From a virus: a DNA stretch of 64,000 bases. Within the stretch, counting starts at the first letter, position 1, and each line of letters begins with the position of its first letter. The notes under the pieces are model-generated. The model made no database searches. It was not told the origin of the DNA and saw only the letters and a program-made list of their open reading frames with translations. The translations under genes and the position numbers were made by a program. Shown in pieces: positions 14,521 to 22,890 of this stretch. Location of the stretch: IMG/VR virus record IMGVR_UViG_3300021087_001082, positions 1-64,000 of that record, one strand, 5' to 3'.

Positions 14521-14560
14521 GGCTGCTGCCTTTGGTAAGCACAGCCTTTCCTTTTGCTTT
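14521..14560 (+). terminator. intrinsic terminator after the gp67-like gene
   Basis: GGCTG-C-TGC (14521-14529) pairs with GCACAGCC (14539-14546) with one bulged base, followed by T-rich TTTCCTTTT. Confidence 0.65.
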
Positions 14561-14580
14561 CCTCAATTTAAAATAATCAA

Positions 14581-14787
14581 ATGAATATTTGGTTAGAGTA
14601 TTTTAAATATAATGATAAGAGTAGTAATTATCATGCGCAGATGAAAGAGAATGTCAAGTGGAGCGCGCCTGATAAAAAAGATATCCAAAGAAGACCCTGC
14701 ATAGATAGAGAAATGGCACTAAAGATAGCTAAGTCTCTACAAGATCAAGGTTACCACGTAACTATAAAAACAGATGGGCCTATTTGA
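14581..14787 (+). CDS. hypothetical protein, 68 aa
   Basis: Small soluble alpha/beta protein with Lys-rich centre. Isolated between a terminator and the glutaredoxin gene. Not recognised. Confidence 0.5.
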   Translation: MNIWLEYFKYNDKSSNYHAQMKENVKWSAPDKKDIQRRPCIDREMALKIAKSLQDQGYHVTIKTDGPI

Positions 14788-14830
14788 AATAGCCTACCAA
14801 TAAAACAATTACAAATAGAAATGAAAAAAA

Positions 14831-15073
14831 ATGAATCTGGAAATCAGAGGGAATGTTGTAGTTAGACATCAGTCCGTTCCCGATTGTGAATGGTGCGATA
14901 AAGCAAAAGAATTATTAGACCAAAAAGGAATGAAGTATACAGTTATTGATAGTGATAAGAAGTTGTTTTATAATCTTATGCAAGAAACAAACAGTAAGAA
15001 AGTACCACAAATTATATTAGATGGAAAATTTGTTGGTGACTATAACGATCTATTAGAACATTTTGATATATAA
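14831..15073 (+). CDS. grx: glutaredoxin
   Basis: 80 residues, full length for a glutaredoxin. Active site CEWC (Cys19, Cys22), the cis-Pro motif KVPQI (Pro59) and the glutathione-site GDYNDL near residue 69. Phage glutaredoxins reduce ribonucleotide reductase and other disulfides; a class II reductase is at 62022. The ATG lies downstream of an AAAATG-rich leader without a strong ribosome-binding site. Confidence 0.9.
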   Translation: MNLEIRGNVVVRHQSVPDCEWCDKAKELLDQKGMKYTVIDSDKKLFYNLMQETNSKKVPQIILDGKFVGDYNDLLEHFDI

Positions 15074-15171
15074 TTAACGTCGCAACGTTCGGTCGAAGGA
15101 GGTGTTTTACTTACCGGACATAGACATGATTCGTCTAATATTTTTCTCCCTATATATTTAAAGGAGTTATT

Positions 15172-15375
15172 ATGAATAAAAGTATTAGACGAATAGAATT
15201 ACAAGATTTGGAATATGAAGTGAAGGCAGCAAGAGTTAAAGACTCGGTTGAATATGAATTGCAAATATTGGATGAAGAATATGATGTTATTCAAGCGTTA
15301 TCAAGAGATGGAGATTTAACGCCCGTTGAATTTGGATTTCACCATGATGATATCGATTATATGCGCTCTCTTTAA
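15172..15375 (+). CDS. hypothetical acidic protein, 67 aa
   Basis: Strong AAAGGAG site before the ATG. Acidic beta-rich sequence; the last third overlaps the start of the glycosyltransferase gene by 32 nt. Not recognised. Confidence 0.5.
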   Translation: MNKSIRRIELQDLEYEVKAARVKDSVEYELQILDEEYDVIQALSRDGDLTPVEFGFHHDDIDYMRSL

Positions 15376-16066
15376 AGGAAAACGACTTGGTATACCACAC
15401 TCTACAGAAATATATAACGCTGAATGGGCTGATAAATTATATCGCGGTTTAAAGAGAAACATTACAACAGATTTTGAGTTGGTTTGTTTAGTTGATGATG
15501 ACTATACATTTAAAGAACCAATCCGCGCCATTCCTTTCCTAGACCCCAACTCTCCAGGTTGGTCACTCCTAGCAGAATTATTCCGTCCAGATATTACAAC
15601 TAATCGTAGAATGATCATTGGCTTAGACACTGTTATAATGTCTAACATTGATGATATCCTTACATTCCCTTTGGATGTTGGACTATTAACAGATCCAATG
15701 TCTGGCATAGGTATCATTCCAGAGAATGAAGTATGTAATGCAATATGTATTGTTAGTGATAAGACATCTAATTATATTTGGGATGTTTGGACTAATAAAC
15801 GAGATTGGGTTTTACAACATTGTAGATTACAGCCGTGGAATACACCATCTGAATTATCAATGATGAGAAAGTTATTTAATGAAGATGGTAAAGTTCCAAG
15901 AATAGATATTGGATTCCCAGATCGTATCTTATCTTATAAAATGCATATATGTACAAATCCAAAACTATTAGAGACGGCTTCAATTGTTTACTTCCACGGT
16001 AAACCTAAATTACACCAACTAAAGAATGTTCAATTTAACATAAAGGTATTGGAGAATTGGATATGA
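15344..16066 (+). CDS. GT-A-type glycosyltransferase-like protein
   Basis: 240 residues from the ATG at 15344 (ATG at 15347 equally possible; the longer TTG start is unlikely). The VDDDYTF segment and MIIGLDTVIM (LDT at 94-96, in place of DxD) followed by NIDDIL resemble GT8-type nucleotide-sugar enzymes. It ends in an ATGA overlap with the next gene, the start of a coupled run 15344-17404. Likely cytoplasmic glycan synthesis; donor and acceptor unknown. Confidence 0.6.
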   Translation: MMISIICALFKGKRLGIPHSTEIYNAEWADKLYRGLKRNITTDFELVCLVDDDYTFKEPIRAIPFLDPNSPGWSLLAELFRPDITTNRRMIIGLDTVIMSNIDDILTFPLDVGLLTDPMSGIGIIPENEVCNAICIVSDKTSNYIWDVWTNKRDWVLQHCRLQPWNTPSELSMMRKLFNEDGKVPRIDIGFPDRILSYKMHICTNPKLLETASIVYFHGKPKLHQLKNVQFNIKVLENWI

Positions 16067-16812
16067 ATCCTGTACTAATGATAATGCAGCCGAGAATAAT
16101 ACCTCCGGCTATAACATCTATAAGAGAGAATTGGAACAATCCTAGAGTATGGTTTAAAGCATTTACAGAACCTCAAGTAGTAAATGAAATGAATCGGTTT
16201 GTTAGAGAATCTGACTATAGTCATTATATTGTTATATCAGATGATGCTATATGTTATAAAAGAGCTTTTGATAATGTATTAGCTAATGCACCCAAGTACG
16301 ATGTTTTCACCGGATGGTGTAATATGGAAATGTACGGAGATAAAATAAGTTCACATTCTAATGTTTCATTTCATGCATTACCATTAATAGATGAAAATGC
16401 ATCTCTTGTTAGACCTTTATATGATGACTATCCTCCTTGGGCTTCCGTTGATGAGGTATTAAGTAAAGAAGGAAATTTTCAAACCGCAATTGCAAGTTTT
16501 GCAACTAGTTGTTTTACTAGAGATATTTTATTAAAGTATCCTTTAGGAGTTTGGGAGAATGGTAAAGCTTCTGATCATCACATTTCATATAGACTTCAAA
16601 AAGATAGAATACCAATATGGACTAGTAGAGATGTTTTTGTAAGACACTTACGTCAAGGTAGAGAGTCATATTTAAAAAATACTAAAGCATGGCTAGTAGG
16701 TAATGTTCCATCACAAATAATTTATGAGTTAGATAAAAAGCAATATCAATTTGATGGACAGAGACAATATGAATATGAACCTTTATTTGTAGGGACAAAT
16801 GGCAGAATTTAA
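16063..16812 (+). CDS. putative glycosyltransferase
   Basis: 249 residues; the ATG at 16063 (ATGA with the previous stop) is preferred over the TTG at 16057. The segment YIVISDDAICY near residue 65 resembles the acidic metal-binding turn of GT-A enzymes, and SDHHISYRL near residue 170 resembles the acceptor-side Asp-containing motif. It overlaps the LpxA-like gene by 14 nt. Family placement is tentative. Confidence 0.5.
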   Translation: MNPVLMIMQPRIIPPAITSIRENWNNPRVWFKAFTEPQVVNEMNRFVRESDYSHYIVISDDAICYKRAFDNVLANAPKYDVFTGWCNMEMYGDKISSHSNVSFHALPLIDENASLVRPLYDDYPPWASVDEVLSKEGNFQTAIASFATSCFTRDILLKYPLGVWENGKASDHHISYRLQKDRIPIWTSRDVFVRHLRQGRESYLKNTKAWLVGNVPSQIIYELDKKQYQFDGQRQYEYEPLFVGTNGRI

Positions 16813-17404
16813 TGATTGGTATAATGTAGGTTCAAATAAAATACATAAGACAGCTCTTATTAATTGGGATGTTGTTGAGATAGGTGAAAATAATATTATA
16901 GGAGCTTATACTTGTATCGGTACAGATGCTCAAAGTGTTAGAGGTAAATCTACAGGTGTTATTTCTATTGGAGATAATAATACATTTAGAGAAGCTGTTT
17001 CTGTAAATATGCCAACTGAATGGTCAAAGTTAACAGCTATAGAAGATAATTGCTATTTGATGATTAATGCTAACATAGCACATGATTGTTATGTTGAATC
17101 AAATTGTATTATTAGTAATAATGCAGCTTTTGGTGGGCACGTATATGTTATGAAAAATACAAATATAGGTTATAGTGTATCAATACATCAGTTCCAAGTT
17201 ATAGGTTCATATTGTATGCTAGGTATGGGTTCTATCGTACCTAAGGGGGCTGATCTTAAATGTGGGACATTGTGGTATGGATCCCCAGCAAAATTTAAAA
17301 AGTATAATGAAGTTGGATTGCAACGAAACGAGCTGGCAGTAGAAGATATGAAACTTGAAGATGAAAGACGACAAAAGATTATTGAAGAAAGATCTAAATA
17401 CTAA
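16799..17404 (+). CDS. LpxA-like left-handed beta-helix acyltransferase
   Basis: 201 residues. Hexapeptide-repeat sequence begins at IHKTALI, and the LpxA hallmarks follow in order: FREAVSVN (64-70), AHDC with putative catalytic His95, NNAAFGGHV (His113), IHQF (His130-Gln-Phe) and LGMGSIVPKG. LpxA moves a beta-hydroxyacyl chain from ACP to UDP-GlcNAc in lipid A synthesis; related enzymes act on other sugar nucleotides. It is shorter than E. coli LpxA (262 aa), with a reduced C-terminal helical domain. Coupled to two glycosyltransferases. It may alter host lipid A or make a modified sugar. Confidence 0.75.
   Translation: MAEFNDWYNVGSNKIHKTALINWDVVEIGENNIIGAYTCIGTDAQSVRGKSTGVISIGDNNTFREAVSVNMPTEWSKLTAIEDNCYLMINANIAHDCYVESNCIISNNAAFGGHVYVMKNTNIGYSVSIHQFQVIGSYCMLGMGSIVPKGADLKCGTLWYGSPAKFKKYNEVGLQRNELAVEDMKLEDERRQKIIEERSKY
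17382..17404 (+). repeat. 23-bp direct repeat, copy 1
   Basis: Identical to 18002-18024. It encodes the EERSKY C-terminus and stop codon of the LpxA-like protein and includes CTAAATAC, close to a late-promoter motif. Confidence 0.9.
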
Positions 17405-17440
17405 GCTGGGAAGGCCCACATAATTTAAGGAACCTTTAAA

Positions 17441-17914
17441 ATGTTATACGATATATCAAGAATTAAAGAAGAGGTATTTGACCTAGTAGATATAAACTTT
17501 ATGGGAATAGATTGGAATCAAATTTATCTTCAAGGAAAAGAAAAAGGTTGGGCTCAAGGTAAAAACCAAATGATGTGGCCGGAAATAGATCAAGAAGAAG
17601 AACAATGGGATGTGAATCTATTTGAATTTCCGTATATCAATTCAATTATGGATGAACATAATCTATGTCGAACCAGAATCATTAAATCAAAACCAAAGTC
17701 ATGTTTTCTATGGCACAAAGACCCACGAAAAAGGTTACATATTCCAGTAGTAACAAATGAACATTGTTTTTTATTGCTAGAAAAAGATGGTAGAATACAT
17801 CTACCGGCCACAGGAGAAGCATACGTTGTTGATACCACACAACACCATACACAAATAAATGCATCAAGGGAAGAAAGAATACACATAGTAGGATCATTGA
17901 AATGGAAAAATTAA
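17441..17914 (+). CDS. aspartyl/asparaginyl beta-hydroxylase-like 2OG-Fe(II) oxygenase
   Basis: 157 residues, a shorter paralogue of 5988. Iron ligands His92 and Asp94 (WHKD), distal His135/136 (TQHHTQIN) and Arg146 (REERIHIVG); the HIPVV strand follows the HxD as in the other copy (HIPLY). It lacks the ~60-residue N-terminal extension of the paralogue. It sits between the two copies of a 23-bp direct repeat together with the small gene 17902. Substrate unknown; the two copies may act on different targets. Confidence 0.8.
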   Translation: MLYDISRIKEEVFDLVDINFMGIDWNQIYLQGKEKGWAQGKNQMMWPEIDQEEEQWDVNLFEFPYINSIMDEHNLCRTRIIKSKPKSCFLWHKDPRKRLHIPVVTNEHCFLLLEKDGRIHLPATGEAYVVDTTQHHTQINASREERIHIVGSLKWKN

Positions 17915-18024
17915 AAAGAGTTAAAACAAAAAAAGATCCCGATAACTATTCAGTTACCGAAAAACATATGTCCGTATTAGAAAAAGGACAAATTACTGAT
18001 CTTGAAGAAAGATCTAAATACTAA
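17902..18024 (+). CDS. small basic protein, 40 aa
   Basis: Overlaps the oxygenase end by 13 nt. Lys-rich N-terminus. Its last six residues EERSKY and stop lie in the second copy of the 23-bp repeat, so it shares a C-terminus with the LpxA-like protein through duplication rather than function. Confidence 0.45.
   Translation: MEKLKRVKTKKDPDNYSVTEKHMSVLEKGQITDLEERSKY
18002..18024 (+). repeat. 23-bp direct repeat, copy 2
   Basis: Exact copy of 17382-17404. The two copies bracket the 17441 oxygenase and the 17902 small gene. Confidence 0.9.
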
Positions 18025-18025
18025 T

Positions 18026-18265
18026 ATGAACAAAGAAGCGTTTTTATCTATTGTAGACGACAAATTATGTGTGGATACAACTGTTTTTGAATTACATGAA
18101 TTAAGAGAATGTAAAGAGTATCTACAAAAAAATAATTATAAATCATCCCAATTCTTTTCCAAAGATAAAAGTGATGTAGATAAACTACATTCTATTATAG
18201 AAAAGATGGGGAAATTATCACCAGAATGTGCTGGGAAAGATATTGATAGTTTTTATTTAAACTAA
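18026..18265 (+). CDS. hypothetical protein, 79 aa
   Basis: The ATG at 18026 follows the repeat by 1 nt; an upstream TTG start would run through the repeat and is less likely. Charged helical protein with three Cys. Not recognised. Confidence 0.5.
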   Translation: MNKEAFLSIVDDKLCVDTTVFELHELRECKEYLQKNNYKSSQFFSKDKSDVDKLHSIIEKMGKLSPECAGKDIDSFYLN

Positions 18266-18276
18266 TAGAGGAGAAT

Positions 18277-19488
18277 ATGTACACACAAGATGATGTTGAT
18301 CGATTAAGTGGCTCGGTCCATATTGAATACACACTTGCAAAGCTAGGAGCAGCAAAATTACGTAAAAAATTAACGAATCAAAAATACGTTAGTGCACTTG
18401 GGGCATTAACAGGCAACCAAGCAATGCAACAAGCAAAGGCTGGGTTAGATTCAGTTTACCTTTCGGGGTGGCAAGTAGCAGGCGATGCTAATGATAGTTT
18501 AGAGATGTATCCTGATCAATCTCTTTATGCAGTTAGCAGTGTACCCACAGTAGTTAAAAGAATTAATAATACATTTATTAGAGCAGATCAAATTCAATGG
18601 ATGGAGGGAAGAGGTGACCCAGGTTTTAATCATATTGATTATTTTTTGCCAATTATTGCTGATGCTGAGTCCGGTTTTGGCGGTGTTCTTAATACACATG
18701 AACTAGTGAAAGATTTAATCGAAGCAGGAGCAGCAGGTATTCATTTAGAAGATCAATTATCGTCTGCAAAGAAATGTGGACATATGGGAGGGAAGGTTTT
18801 AGTTCCAACTCAAGAGATGGTATCTAAATTAAAGGCTTCTCGATTAGCAGCAGACATAATGGGTGTTGATACAATTATTATTGCCCGTACTGATTCATTA
18901 GCCGGAGCATTATTAGTTACTGATGCTGACGCACATGATAATAGATTCATAACAGGTGATCGTACTGATGAAGGTTTCTTTAGAGTGGAAGCAGGAATGG
19001 ATCAAGCAGTTGCAAGGGGTATTTCATATGCTCCCTATTGTGATTTAATTTGGATGGAAACTGGTAATCCCGACATTGGTGAAATAACAGAATTTACAAA
19101 AGAAGTTCGTAAAGAGTTTCCTAATAAACAGTTTGCATATAACTGTTCACCATCTTTTAATTGGAAGAAGAAGTTATCTGATAGTGAAATAAGTTCCTTT
19201 AAAGATGAGCTCGGCGAGCTAGGTGTTACATATCAATTTATAACACTAGCAGGATTTCACTCATTGAATTATAGCATGTTTGAATTATCTGAGAACTATA
19301 GAGACAACGGAATGTCTGGTTATGTTGAATTACAAGAAAAAGAATTCGCAGCTCAGAAGAGAGGTTTTACAGCAGTGAAACATCAACGTGAAGTTGGCGC
19401 TAGTTATTTTGATGAAATTAATCAAATGTGTACTAATAGTACAGAACTTAGTTCATTAGAAGGATCAACAGAAAAAGAACAGTTCTAA
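18277..19488 (+). CDS. aceA: isocitrate lyase
   Basis: 403 residues. The signature KKCGHM (165-170, catalytic Cys167) defines true isocitrate lyase rather than PEP mutase or methylisocitrate lyase. Segments such as SALGALTGNQAMQQAKAG, SGWQVAGDAN, YPDQSLY, IADAESGFGG, AYNCSPSFNWKK and QFITLAGFHS match bacterial AceA almost residue for residue. Compared with E. coli AceA (434 aa) it lacks about 30 N-terminal residues. It cleaves isocitrate to glyoxylate and succinate. No malate synthase is in the window. AGAGGAGA precedes the ATG. The end abuts the next ORF. Confidence 0.92.
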   Translation: MYTQDDVDRLSGSVHIEYTLAKLGAAKLRKKLTNQKYVSALGALTGNQAMQQAKAGLDSVYLSGWQVAGDANDSLEMYPDQSLYAVSSVPTVVKRINNTFIRADQIQWMEGRGDPGFNHIDYFLPIIADAESGFGGVLNTHELVKDLIEAGAAGIHLEDQLSSAKKCGHMGGKVLVPTQEMVSKLKASRLAADIMGVDTIIIARTDSLAGALLVTDADAHDNRFITGDRTDEGFFRVEAGMDQAVARGISYAPYCDLIWMETGNPDIGEITEFTKEVRKEFPNKQFAYNCSPSFNWKKKLSDSEISSFKDELGELGVTYQFITLAGFHSLNYSMFELSENYRDNGMSGYVELQEKEFAAQKRGFTAVKHQREVGASYFDEINQMCTNSTELSSLEGSTEKEQF

Positions 19489-20207
19489 TGGAAATTATAT
19501 TAAATGGTCCAGGCGGTACAGTATCAACTTGGAAATTGACCGAAGCGGCTTATGATTATTGGAAAGATAAGCCGAGAAAAATGCTATTTGATTTTTCTTG
19601 GAATCTACCTGATCTTAGAAGTGATAATATTTTTGATGAAGAACATCCTCCTAGAGATAAGCTTGGTGTGCCCGATGAAGCATGGTTTTTTAAACCGTTA
19701 GATGGAATATGGCGAAATGGAGACTGGTCACAACCGGCTACGCCAACTGGCTGGTGCATAGATATTTGTGAATATGATAAAGCAACAATTTGGATAGAAG
19801 ATAATAACGAAATAACACAATATCATCCAGATGAAATACCATCTATAAGATTTGATAAAACATATGCGCCCCCATCTGAATTATTCTATTCAGCAGTTTC
19901 TACAGAAATAGGCAATTGGCAACATAAGTGGTATTCAAGATCTATCCCTTTACATAAATTTAGATTACATACAATGCGTATTAATGATAAGAAATGGATC
20001 TTTAATCTCGATACAGCTCAAAGAGAAAATTGGAATATGTATAGAATGGTTAGAACTGATTGGGCTTATAGACTCCATGTTAGAAATAAACCATTTGTTG
20101 ATAGTATGAGTTCATTTACAGGTATTGATTTATCATATGATATGAATACTGGAAACCACGAACAAGATTGTTCTCACTTTAAAGTTCATGATCAATGGGG
20201 CCACTGA
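19488..20207 (+). CDS. hypothetical protein, 239 aa
   Basis: Soluble, Trp-rich (14 or so Trp), with His-containing C-terminus (GNHEQDCSHFKVHD). The ATG overlaps the isocitrate lyase stop by 1 nt. The folds cannot be guessed; it may be an enzyme of the same pathway since the genes are coupled. Confidence 0.6.
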   Translation: MEIILNGPGGTVSTWKLTEAAYDYWKDKPRKMLFDFSWNLPDLRSDNIFDEEHPPRDKLGVPDEAWFFKPLDGIWRNGDWSQPATPTGWCIDICEYDKATIWIEDNNEITQYHPDEIPSIRFDKTYAPPSELFYSAVSTEIGNWQHKWYSRSIPLHKFRLHTMRINDKKWIFNLDTAQRENWNMYRMVRTDWAYRLHVRNKPFVDSMSSFTGIDLSYDMNTGNHEQDCSHFKVHDQWGH

Positions 20208-20210
20208 TCT

Positions 20211-20903
20211 GTGATACATGTATTCGGTGATTCATATTGTGATCCTCTCAATGGAAAGGGTGGAGGAATATCATCAGAAAAAAGGTGGTTCAATCTTTTA
20301 GACGAGCCTTCATTTGTTTTTGGTTTAGCGGGTTCTAGTATTGATTGGTCTTTGAATGTTTTTCTTGAAGGGCATAGGCATAGAGAAGGCAAAGTAATTT
20401 TTATTGAATCTATTCCAAGAAGATTTCATTTTGAGTTCTTACAATATCCCGGCCATGCAGGTGCGGTTCTATTTGATGATATGAAAGAGTGGGAAAATGA
20501 TAAATGGCTTTCATCACCACAAATGATATACCTTAATCAACATAAAAAGTTTATAGAATATTTTCATATAAATTATAAGGACTATCATAAAGCAACAAAA
20601 ACAAGATGTACGTTAAAAGCTTTATCCGATCAATATGAGAAGGTCATTTACTTTGCCACATCACATAATAGAAATTTATATGCCCCTGCGGAAATAGAAA
20701 ATACAGAAAAATTTATTATACCTGACATAACATTAATGGATATATCTCGAGCAGAGATAAAGAACGATTATGATCCTTCATTTAAAGATTGGAGATCAAA
20801 TCATTTTACAGAAGAGAATCATATAAATTTATCATCTTATATAAAGAGATTGTTTAATAATGAACCTGTGAATGATATAATATTTAATAAGAATGTGATA
20901 TGA
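20211..20903 (+). CDS. SGNH-hydrolase-like protein
   Basis: 230 residues from a GTG start 4 nt after the previous stop. FGDSYCD at residues 5-11 is the GDS block with nucleophile Ser; SIDWS near 44 could be block II; NHFTEENHINLSSYI near 203-217 fits the block V His. SGNH enzymes are esterases or acetylhydrolases on glycans and lipids. It overlaps the carbamoyltransferase by 4 nt. A second SGNH-like gene is at 22859. Confidence 0.6.
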   Translation: MIHVFGDSYCDPLNGKGGGISSEKRWFNLLDEPSFVFGLAGSSIDWSLNVFLEGHRHREGKVIFIESIPRRFHFEFLQYPGHAGAVLFDDMKEWENDKWLSSPQMIYLNQHKKFIEYFHINYKDYHKATKTRCTLKALSDQYEKVIYFATSHNRNLYAPAEIENTEKFIIPDITLMDISRAEIKNDYDPSFKDWRSNHFTEENHINLSSYIKRLFNNEPVNDIIFNKNVI

Positions 20904-22348
20904 TATATTGGGGTATTACTTGTGGATCACATGACGGTGCTTTAGCTGTTTATGATAGTGCGAAACAAGAGGTTCTATTTGCAACCGACGCTGAAAGATT
21001 CTCTAGAAAAAAGAACGATCCTCAAATACCTTTAAGCTTGTTAGATTATGTGAGAGAAGAATATGATGTCCCGGATAAAATTTATTTTTATGAGGATCCT
21101 CGTATAAAGATTTCTCGAAGATGGTATGCTGGACAGAAGCCAGCTTGGAAACCACCTGTGTTACCACATCCTTATAATACTAAACATTATAAGATGAAGT
21201 ATACCTCGCATCATAGGTCACATGCGACATATGGTTATTATACATCTCCTTTTACTGAATGTATGATATTATGTATTGATGCTATAGGAGAATGGGAAAC
21301 ATTAACTACTTGGTACGTTAAAGATCATAAATTTAAAAAATTATGGAACTGGAAATATCCTAAGTCTTTAGGATTAATGTATTCAGCATTGACACAGTAC
21401 TCAGGTTGGAAACCCAATGAAGAAGAATATATTATGATGGGGGCTGCTGCTAGACAATCATATCCATATGATGTAGTAGTAAATAGAATTAGAGATTGTT
21501 GGGAAACAAAAAATATAACCTGGCATAAAGGATGTAATAATATTCCAGAGTGGAATGTGAAACCAGAAATACATCCTCAGGATGTACCTACTGCTGCACA
21601 ACATGTTTATGAAGAAGAGTTTCGTAAAGTATTAGGCCTATTAAGTCAACATAAGTTAAATAATGGAAATATAGTATTCGTGGGAGGATGTGCTTTAAAT
21701 GTTAGTGCCAATAGATTTTTATCTGATTATTTTTCTAATATCTATATACCAGCTAATCCAGGTGACTCTGGATCTGCTATTGGATGTATTCTTGCAAGAA
21801 CAAGAAACCATATTAGTCCTACTCCTTATCTTGGTTATGATATACAAGGACCGTATCCGTCCAAAGAAATAATTGAACACTTGATGATCGATCGAGTGGT
21901 TGGAGTAGCAAACGGAAAATGCGAATTCGGACCACGTGCTTTAGGTAATAGAACACTCTTCGGAGATCCTACTGATAAAAAAATAAAACAAAAAATAAAT
22001 GAAACAAAGGGTAGAGAACAGTTCAGACCTTTTGCTCCGATGATATTACCTGAAGACGTGGCACAGTATTTTAATGGTGGATTTCATTCACCTTATATGA
22101 GTTGCGCATTATCAGCAACAGAAGAATTTAAACAGAAATATCCTGGTGTTGTTCATTTAGATGGAACATCAAGATTACAAGTTGTTGATTCAGAACCTCA
22201 TATAACATTATTAAAAATTTGGAAGGAGATAACAGGATGTCCTGTATTATTAAACACTTCCTTAAATGTAAAGGGACAACCAATTGTCAACACAAGAGAA
22301 GAAGCCGAAGCTTTCACTAAGAGAACAGGTGTTACTGTTCTTTCTTAA
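20900..22348 (+). CDS. carbamoyltransferase, NodU/CmcH/TobZ family
   Basis: 482 residues, slightly shorter than the usual 540-620. The N-terminal kinase-like domain has GITCGSHDGALAV and the metal-site HHRSHATYGYY (104-114); VGGCALNVSANR follows. The C-terminal YrdC-like carbamoyltransfer domain has CEFGPRALGNRT and REQFRPFAPMI. The family transfers carbamoyl from carbamoyl phosphate to hydroxyls of sugars or antibiotics. It is flanked by SGNH-like genes and downstream of glycosyltransferases, so a carbamoylated glycan or nucleoside is a reasonable inference. Confidence 0.88.
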   Translation: MIYWGITCGSHDGALAVYDSAKQEVLFATDAERFSRKKNDPQIPLSLLDYVREEYDVPDKIYFYEDPRIKISRRWYAGQKPAWKPPVLPHPYNTKHYKMKYTSHHRSHATYGYYTSPFTECMILCIDAIGEWETLTTWYVKDHKFKKLWNWKYPKSLGLMYSALTQYSGWKPNEEEYIMMGAAARQSYPYDVVVNRIRDCWETKNITWHKGCNNIPEWNVKPEIHPQDVPTAAQHVYEEEFRKVLGLLSQHKLNNGNIVFVGGCALNVSANRFLSDYFSNIYIPANPGDSGSAIGCILARTRNHISPTPYLGYDIQGPYPSKEIIEHLMIDRVVGVANGKCEFGPRALGNRTLFGDPTDKKIKQKINETKGREQFRPFAPMILPEDVAQYFNGGFHSPYMSCALSATEEFKQKYPGVVHLDGTSRLQVVDSEPHITLLKIWKEITGCPVLLNTSLNVKGQPIVNTREEAEAFTKRTGVTVLS

Positions 22349-22409
22349 AATTAAAGAAAAGATTTTTGGTAAAAAGAAACAAGATTTAGATCCATTTATA
22401 TATGATTGA
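22329..22409 (+). CDS. possible 26-aa basic peptide
   Basis: A GTG-initiated ORF overlaps the carbamoyltransferase end and the next gene start. Lys-rich after a short hydrophobic start. It fills the 53-nt gap between genes but may be chance. Confidence 0.2.
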   Translation: MLLFFLKIKEKIFGKKKQDLDPFIYD

Positions 22410-22890
22410 AAAAGTATTAATCGGACCTGCAGAACGATTAAGTTTTATGTTAAGACAGCATCATCTTGATGGTATGTATGATGATAAAGAGTTGGGGTTT
22501 GATTATCAAGAACATTTGATTCGCAAATGTTTCGAAGAGAAGGGTTCTGATATTTCTGTATATTTGATATATCAGAATTTTCATAAGAGCATAGGGTTTG
22601 ATGAAGATAAAATATATCCTAGAGATAGAGAACATGCTGAAGGTAAGAAGACATTATCTGAAGTAGAAGGATCTCAAGGTAGTAAAATATTAATGAGAAA
22701 TAAAAACGTAAAAATTAAAAAGAGTCTTCATTGGAAACCTTTTTTGGAATATTATTGTAATCATGAATTTTGGGAAATTGAATATAATAAATTTTTAAAA
22801 ACTTTACCTTACTATAAAAAAGTTTTTACTAATTTTAACTATGGACATATAAAGGATTATGAAAGTTGGAATAATTGGATGCTCTCATAG
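22402..22890 (+). CDS. hypothetical protein, 162 aa
   Basis: Soluble, charged, with many aromatic residues and a His-rich segment around RQHHLDGMYDD. No hydrophobic spans. The end overlaps the next gene by 32 nt. Not recognised. Confidence 0.55.
   Translation: MIEKVLIGPAERLSFMLRQHHLDGMYDDKELGFDYQEHLIRKCFEEKGSDISVYLIYQNFHKSIGFDEDKIYPRDREHAEGKKTLSEVEGSQGSKILMRNKNVKIKKSLHWKPFLEYYCNHEFWEIEYNKFLKTLPYYKKVFTNFNYGHIKDYESWNNWMLS

Noticed and set aside
18277-19488. PEP mutase or methylisocitrate lyase (phosphonate or propionate route)
   Set aside because: The KKCGH signature and residue-level match to AceA indicate isocitrate lyase.
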